Shown in pieces: positions 59,689-64,000 of a stretch of 64,000 nucleotides of DNA; the first letter of the stretch is position 1; each line of letters starts with the position of its first letter. The stretch spans positions 7,479,001 through 7,543,000 of the forward strand of contig NZ_CP076543.1 in the NCBI RefSeq assembly GCF_030440515.1, written 5' to 3'. The DNA is from Streptomyces xanthophaeus (GTDB lineage Bacteria > Actinomycetota > Actinomycetes > Streptomycetales > Streptomycetaceae). The translations under genes were made by a program, and so were the position numbers. The notes under the pieces were generated by a model. The model ran no database searches, was not told where the DNA came from, and was given only the letters and a program-made list of their open reading frames with translations.

Positions 59689-60792
59689 ATGTCCACCACG
59701 CCCACCACCCTTCCCGCGGCCAGGAAGCCGGCCGATCCCGACCGGCCCGCGGGCGCGCGCGTCGAATTCCGCGGCCTGCGCAGGGCGTTCGGGTCCACCG
59801 TCGCCCTCGACGGGCTCGACCTCACCGTCGAACCCGGTGAACTCCTCGCCCTGCTCGGCCCGTCCGGCTGCGGGAAGACCACCGCCCTGCGCGTCGTCGC
59901 CGGTTTCGAACAGCCCGACTCCGGCGAGGTCCTCGTCGACGGACAGGACATCACCCGGGTCCCGGCCAACCGCCGCGACGCCGGCATGGTCTTCCAGTCC
60001 TACAGCCTCTTTCCGAACCTGAGCGCCCGCGACAACGTGGCCTTCGGCCTGCGGGTACGCAAGGTCGGCGCGGCCGAGCGCCGCGAACGCGCCGCCGAAC
60101 TCCTCGACCTGGTCGGCCTGCCCGACCACGGCGACCGCTACCCGCACCAGATGTCCGGCGGCCAGCAGCAGCGCGTCGCACTCGCCCGCGCCCTCGCCCT
60201 GCGCCCGCGCGTACTCCTGCTCGACGAGCCGCTCTCCGCACTCGACGCCAAGGTACGGGCGAACCTGCGCGAGGAGATCCGGCGCCTGCAGCTCTCCCTC
60301 GGCATCACCACCGTCTTCGTCACCCACGACCAGGAGGAAGCCCTGTCGATGGCCGACCGGGTCGCCGTCCTGAACGCCGGGAAGCTGGAACAGTGCGCCG
60401 CCCCGGCCGAGCTGTACGACCGCCCGGCCACCCCCTTCGTCGCCGAGTTCGTCGGCACCATGAACCGGCTGCCCGGACGCCTCGCCGGATCCGGCCTCGT
60501 CGAGGTGGCCGGAGCGCGCCTGCCCGTCGACGGCCCGGTCCCCACCACGCCGCGGGTACAGGTCCTCGTCCGCCCCGAGAACGTCACCGTCACCGCCGAA
60601 GCCGAGGGCACGGCCACCGTGGTCTCCGCCTCCTTCTTCGGCTCCGTGACCCGGCTCCACCTGGAACTGCCGGGCGGGGTGACCGTCAAGGCCGACCTGC
60701 CCTCGCGGGACGCCGGAGCCCTGGTGCCGGGAGCGCGGGCCGCCGTGGGACTGGCGCAGCGGCCCGTGCTCGTCGTGGCCGGCTCCGCGTGA
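59689..60792 (+). CDS. ABC transporter ATPase with TOBE domain
   Basis: A 367-residue ATPase of the MalK/Fe-type branch. Walker A LLGPSGCGKTTALRV, Q-loop MVFQSYSLFPNLS, signature MSGGQQQRVALARAL, Walker B VLLLDEPLSALDAKVR. The TOBE domain closes the chain from about residue 280. It energises import with the two permeases. RBS AGGAG precedes the ATG. The following HAD gene overlaps by GTGA. Confidence 0.9.
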   Translation: MSTTPTTLPAARKPADPDRPAGARVEFRGLRRAFGSTVALDGLDLTVEPGELLALLGPSGCGKTTALRVVAGFEQPDSGEVLVDGQDITRVPANRRDAGMVFQSYSLFPNLSARDNVAFGLRVRKVGAAERRERAAELLDLVGLPDHGDRYPHQMSGGQQQRVALARALALRPRVLLLDEPLSALDAKVRANLREEIRRLQLSLGITTVFVTHDQEEALSMADRVAVLNAGKLEQCAAPAELYDRPATPFVAEFVGTMNRLPGRLAGSGLVEVAGARLPVDGPVPTTPRVQVLVRPENVTVTAEAEGTATVVSASFFGSVTRLHLELPGGVTVKADLPSRDAGALVPGARAAVGLAQRPVLVVAGSA

Positions 60793-61448
60793 GCGCCCTC
60801 GCCGCGGTCCTGTTCGACATGGACGGCACCCTCGTCGACACCGAGGTGCTGTGGTGGCGCACCACCGAGGAGATAGCGGGCGGCCTCGGCCACCGGCTCA
60901 CCGACGCGGACGCGCCGGACGTCGTCGGGCGCGCGGTCGAGGACACCGCCGCCCACCTCGTACGGGTCTCGGGAGGGGGAGACCCGTCCGAGGTGGCGGC
61001 GGCGCTCACCGAGAGCTTCTTCCGCGGGGTGGAGGCCGGGGCGCCGATGCGGCCCGGCGCCCAGCGGCTGCTGACCGCCCTGGAGGCGGAGGGCGTGCCC
61101 TTCGCCCTCGTCAGCGCGTCACCGAGGGTCGTCGTCGACTCGGTGGTCGGGGGCTCCCTGGCCCATGTCCCCTTCGCCTTCACCCTGTCCGCCGACGACA
61201 CCGCCCGCACGAAACCGCACCCGGACCCGTACCAGGAGGCCGCCGGGCGCCTCGGCCTCGCACCGACGGCCTGCGTCGCGGTGGAGGACTCGCCGGACGG
61301 CGCCGCCTCCGCGGAGGCAGCCGGCTGCGCGGTCCTGGTGGTCCCGTCCCTGCTGGCGGTCCCGGCGTCACCGCCGCGGACCTTCGCCGAGTCCCTGGAG
61401 GACGTCACCGTGGCCCGGCTGCGGCGCTGTCTGACGGCGGCCGGCTGA
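60789..61448 (+). CDS. HAD-superfamily phosphatase (beta-PGM/phosphatase-like)
   Basis: A 219-residue HAD enzyme with motif I FDMDGTLVDTE (nucleophile Asp first), motif II FALVSASPR, Lys in RTKPHPDPY and the acidic pair in VAVEDSPDG. It lacks the DWAGT motif of phosphonoacetaldehyde hydrolase, so it is a phosphatase or phosphomutase-like member. Fifth gene of the import operon, GTGA overlap. It may dephosphorylate a phosphorylated ligand after import; inference from context. Confidence 0.8.
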   Translation: MSALAAVLFDMDGTLVDTEVLWWRTTEEIAGGLGHRLTDADAPDVVGRAVEDTAAHLVRVSGGGDPSEVAAALTESFFRGVEAGAPMRPGAQRLLTALEAEGVPFALVSASPRVVVDSVVGGSLAHVPFAFTLSADDTARTKPHPDPYQEAAGRLGLAPTACVAVEDSPDGAASAEAAGCAVLVVPSLLAVPASPPRTFAESLEDVTVARLRRCLTAAG

Positions 61449-61457
61449 CACCCGCAC

Positions 61458-61967
61458 TCAGGCCGGCAGGCCGAGGATGTCCAGGATGCCCTCCGCGTAG
61501 GCGGCGGTCCCCGAGCCCGGGTCGGCGGCGATCTCACGGCGGAAGCCGTCCACACCCGTACGGATGAAGGCGGCGCACTGCCCGTGCAGTCCGGCCTCGT
61601 GGGTGCCGCCGTCGTCCACCGTGCACAGCAGGGCGAGCAGGGTCCACAGCAGGGCTTCGCGGGTCGCCCGCCGGGGCGGGTACGCGGCCCACACGGCCAT
61701 CAGGACACCGCACACCGCCGGGGCGGGCGGCTTCAGGTGCTCCGCGAAGAAGACATGCCCCTCCAGCGCGTGGAACGCGGAGGGATGCCCCTCGGCGGCA
61801 TCCCGCACCGCGTCCACCAGATGGCCCGCCGAACGGCCGCAGCCGCACTCGATGGACTCCCAGTCGTGCCGCGCGATCTCCACCACCACGGCATCCGGAA
61901 CCAGCGGGCTGCGCAGCACCGCGGACCGGCGCAGCAGAGCCTGCTGCCGCTTCTCGCTCCCCGTCAT
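61458..61967 (-). CDS. Conserved hypothetical protein, 169 aa
   Basis: Soluble, helical protein with CGCGRSAGHLVDAV (a Cys-Gly-Cys pair), HALEGHVFFAEHLKPPAPAV and LLWTLLALLCTVDDG. I do not recognise the family. Convergent with the HAD gene (9 nt between stops) and divergent from the DUF2330 gene. Codon use normal. Confidence 0.6.
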   Translation of the reverse strand: MTGSEKRQQALLRRSAVLRSPLVPDAVVVEIARHDWESIECGCGRSAGHLVDAVRDAAEGHPSAFHALEGHVFFAEHLKPPAPAVCGVLMAVWAAYPPRRATREALLWTLLALLCTVDDGGTHEAGLHGQCAAFIRTGVDGFRREIAADPGSGTAAYAEGILDILGLPA

Positions 61968-62047
61968 GGGGCACAGTATGAGGCCAGGTCGCAGCGGTCG
62001 GCGAGGGGGGTCGGAACCGGATCTGCGGGGCCTTCGTCACAGACCCC

Positions 62048-63139
62048 GTGAGGATGAAACGAAGAATTCCGGCCCTGCTGTCCGCCCTGCTCATGACCCA
62101 GCTGGGCGCACTGGTCAACCCCGCCTACGCGTGCGGGTGCGGGGCCATGATTCCCGACGGCCAGTCCCGGATCGGCGTCGACCGGGAGACCTCCGTCGTG
62201 CGCTTCGACGGCCGCACGGAGCAGATCGTCATGCGGTTCACCGTCGGCGGGGACGCCCACCGTGCCGCCTGGATCATGCCGGTACCGAGCCGGGCCACGG
62301 TGGAGCTCGGCGACGGCGCGATGTTCGACGAACTGGGCCGGCTCACCCGGCCCGAGCACAAGACCCGCGGCTACTTCTGGCCGCGCAACCACGACTGGCC
62401 CTTCTCCTCGGGCATGGGGGACAGCGCCGGAGCCCCGGCGCCCGGCGCAGCCGCGCCACCCGTCGGCGTCGTCGGCCGTGAGCAGCTCGGTGACTTCGAC
62501 GTCGCACGGCTCACCGCCACGGACCCGGACGCCCTGAGGAACTGGCTGGAGAGCAACGGATTCAAGCTCCCCGACCGCCTCGCCACCGAGGTCAAGCCGT
62601 ACGTGGACCAGCACTGGGAGTACGTGGCGGTACGGCTCGCCCCGCGCGCGGGGGACAAGCCGCTGCGCGGCGACCTGGACCCGCTGAGGATCCGCTTCGA
62701 CAGCGACCGGCTGGTCTACCCGATGCGGCTCTCCCGGATGGCGAAGACACCGCAGTCCCTCGGCCTGTACGTCCTCGCCGACCACCGCATGGAGCCCGCC
62801 TCCCCGATCGGCGGCTCCGCACCCGAGGTGACCTTCGCGGGGACCGTCCACCCCGAGACCGGCCCGCTCGCCGAACTGGCGGGCGCCGAGCCCGTCTTCC
62901 TCACCGCCATCGACCAGCGGTTCCCCGTGCCGAGCCGCATCGACGCCGACCACGAACTGCGCGCCACCGCCAAGGACACCCCGTACCGCAGGGCGATCTA
63001 CCACGACGAACTCCTCACGGTGGGCGGCGTCCCGCTCTGGCTCCTGACGCTGGCGGCCGCCGTGGCGGCACTCACCGCCTCTGCCGTCGCCGTGCTCCGC
63101 TTCCGCGGCCGCCGCCCGCGCCCGGCCACGGCGTCCTGA
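62048..63139 (+). CDS. DUF2330 secreted/membrane protein
   Basis: A 363-residue protein. A signal peptide (RIPALLSALLMTQLGALVNPAYA) is followed by CGCGAMIPDGQSR, the conserved start of mature DUF2330, and VVRFDGRTEQIVMRF. The C-terminus is a membrane helix (LWLLTLAAAVAALTASAVAVL) with a short basic tail, so the protein is anchored outside the cell. Role unknown. GTG 62048 or ATG 62054. Followed by a strong terminator. Confidence 0.8.
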   Translation: MRMKRRIPALLSALLMTQLGALVNPAYACGCGAMIPDGQSRIGVDRETSVVRFDGRTEQIVMRFTVGGDAHRAAWIMPVPSRATVELGDGAMFDELGRLTRPEHKTRGYFWPRNHDWPFSSGMGDSAGAPAPGAAAPPVGVVGREQLGDFDVARLTATDPDALRNWLESNGFKLPDRLATEVKPYVDQHWEYVAVRLAPRAGDKPLRGDLDPLRIRFDSDRLVYPMRLSRMAKTPQSLGLYVLADHRMEPASPIGGSAPEVTFAGTVHPETGPLAELAGAEPVFLTAIDQRFPVPSRIDADHELRATAKDTPYRRAIYHDELLTVGGVPLWLLTLAAAVAALTASAVAVLRFRGRRPRPATAS

Positions 63140-63162
63140 CCGACCCCGGACGACGTCACCCG

Positions 63163-63198
63163 CATCCGTCCGGCACGACCGGTCGTGCCGGACGGATG
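63163..63198. terminator. 36-nt perfect palindromic terminator
   Basis: CATCCGTCCGGCACGACC pairs exactly with GGTCGTGCCGGACGGATG, an 18-bp stem without loop residues (real loop about 4 nt), 24 nt after the stop at 63139. Confidence 0.85.
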
Positions 63199-63202
63199 AG
63201 GC

Positions 63203-63236
63203 GGGTACTCACGCCGGCCTGAGTACCGGCCCCGAT
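63203..63236 (+). promoter_or_regulatory. Upstream element shared with the gene at 13870 (copy 2)
   Basis: CGGCCTGAGTACCGGCCCCGAT, read here in two blocks (CGGCCTGAGTAC and CGGCCCCGAT), is preceded by GGGTACTCAC. It corresponds closely to 13798-13836 and ends 34 nt before the ATG at 63271. Confidence 0.45.
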
Positions 63237-63270
63237 ATGCCGCGCGACCCGTCCCCCTACGCTTCGGACC

Positions 63271-63858
63271 ATGCCTTCCGTACGGTCCTTCTCCCCGGCA
63301 GCGCCCCCGCGCCCGCCCCGCCGCCCGCGTTCTCGTCCTGTCTTCGCGGCGCTGGCGCTCGGGGGTGTCTTGTGCTGTCTCCTCACCGGCTGGGGTGCGT
63401 ACCGCTTGTGGAACGGCGCACCGTACCCCGAGGTCGATCCCCATGTCGTCGCCACACGGCTCGGCGCGGAGGCCGAGCGCGTCGAGAACGATCTGGCCCT
63501 GCCCGCCGGGCACCGCTTGCTGCCCGGCCGGATGGAAACGGGAGCCTGTTACTACCGGGGACTGCGTTCCCTCGCCCACATCGACGAGAGCCGCCCGGAC
63601 GTCCGGACCTTCAGCCTCGAAAAGGAGACGACCGGCATCCCGGAGGACACCGCCCGGACCGCTCAGGAGCGCCTCCGCTCCCGGCTCTCGCAGGAGGGCT
63701 GGAAGCTCATCAGCCAGAACCTCTCCACCACGGGCTTCCGGTTCGAGAACCGGGACACCGGCGACCAGGTCCATGTGGACTGGTACAAGCACACCGGGAC
63801 GCTCGTCTTCCGTGTCCACGCGCCCTGCGGGAAGATCCCCGACGGCTACCCCCTGTAG
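63271..63858 (+). CDS. Membrane-anchored hypothetical protein, 195 aa
   Basis: After a Pro/Arg-rich cytoplasmic start, a membrane helix (VFAALALGGVLCCLLTGWGA, about residues 24-43) is followed by an extracellular part. That part has YPEVDPHVVATRLGAEAERV, two Cys (GACYY, HAPCGKI) and a beta-rich end. No domain recognised. It shares its upstream element with the small membrane protein at 13870. Regulation may therefore be shared. Confidence 0.65.
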   Translation: MPSVRSFSPAAPPRPPRRPRSRPVFAALALGGVLCCLLTGWGAYRLWNGAPYPEVDPHVVATRLGAEAERVENDLALPAGHRLLPGRMETGACYYRGLRSLAHIDESRPDVRTFSLEKETTGIPEDTARTAQERLRSRLSQEGWKLISQNLSTTGFRFENRDTGDQVHVDWYKHTGTLVFRVHAPCGKIPDGYPL

Positions 63859-63976
63859 GTGCGCCGCCCGGCACGCCTGATCCGTCCGTTCGCCACCGCC
63901 ACCTCTGCCGGGGTTGACGCGCGAGCGCCGGGACACCAGCCTTGCACCGGAGTTACCGAGAGGTAAGGGGAAAAGG

Positions 63977-64000
63977 GTGTCCGTGGCAGAAGACGGCGTA
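63977..64000 (+). CDS. Start of a gene running off the right edge
   Basis: GTG at 63977 opens VSVAEDGV and continues beyond the window. A GGTAAGGGGAAAAGG purine tract lies upstream, and TTGACG at about 63913 could be a -35 element. Only eight codons are visible, so no function is given. Confidence 0.35.

Noticed and set aside
60789..61448. Phosphonoacetaldehyde hydrolase identity for the HAD protein
   Set aside because: The nucleophile motif is FDMDGTLVDTE and not the DWAGT-type motif of that enzyme.
1..64000. tRNA, rRNA, CRISPR arrays, insertion sequences or phage genes
   Set aside because: No cloverleaf GGTTCGA-type T-arm context, no regularly spaced repeats of CRISPR length, and no transposase or integrase motifs were found on reading the window.

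Overview
The window looks like a chromosomal segment of a Streptomyces or a very close actinobacterial relative. Base composition is about 70-75% G+C with strongly G/C-ending third codon positions. Start codons are often GTG, and many neighbouring genes overlap by 4 nt (ATGA or GTGA). Several families typical of streptomycetes occur: SWIM/DUF6493 pair, DUF3224, HGxxPAAW membrane protein, ECF42 sigma factor with a DGPF protein, DUF4872/BtrH-like protein, small lipoproteins. No tRNA, rRNA, CRISPR array, transposase or prophage gene was seen.

Layout. (1) 1-6778, minus strand: a five-gene, translationally coupled operon that leaves the window at its left edge. It encodes a PaaK-like adenylate-forming enzyme, an MFS exporter, a GNAT protein, a LuxE-like acyl-protein synthetase and a LuxC-like acyl reductase fused to another LuxE/PaaK-like domain. 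This is a bioluminescence-type fatty aldehyde logic without visible luciferase genes and is probably part of a biosynthetic cluster. (2) 7.0-19.3 kb: the DUF6493/SWIM pair, DUF3224 with a divergent WYL regulator and a perfect operator palindrome, a GNAT protein, a MerR regulator, a lipoprotein, an MFS exporter with frameshifts, a peptidoglycan-binding protein and a short-chain dehydrogenase. (3) 19.5-26.4 kb: an RNA-repair neighbourhood made of an Rnl5-type RNA ligase (one frameshift), an RNA ligase-kinase fusion, and a 962-residue DUF504/nuclease/2H/nucleotidyltransferase protein. (4) 26.5-37 kb: single housekeeping or accessory genes (NmrA-like, tandem SMI1-like, a second lipoprotein, a membrane acyltransferase-like protein, Nudix, SRPBCC, dehydrogenase/GNAT pair, methyltransferase). 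(5) 37-47.6 kb: a DEAD-box helicase, MarR, cold-shock protein, TetR/DUF1304, a BtrH-like protein with a 32-bp tandem repeat at its 3' end, the ECF42 system, and a free-standing condensation-domain protein. (6) 47.7-55.7 kb: an ABC/FtsX exporter with a divergent two-component system, then an LRV-repeat protein, a LysR regulator and an epimerase. (7) 55.7-61.5 kb: a GntR-controlled five-gene import operon (binding protein, two permeases, ATPase, HAD phosphatase). (8) 61.5-64 kb: hypothetical genes and the first codons of a gene running off the right edge.

Two cross-cutting points matter. First, three genes contain four single-base frameshifts, and a fifth gene start looks shifted; every one is repaired by adding one base to a G or C run, which suggests consensus errors rather than gene decay. 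Second, two pairs of distant genes share upstream sequence elements: the two lipoproteins, and the genes at 13870 and 63271. These point to shared regulation.
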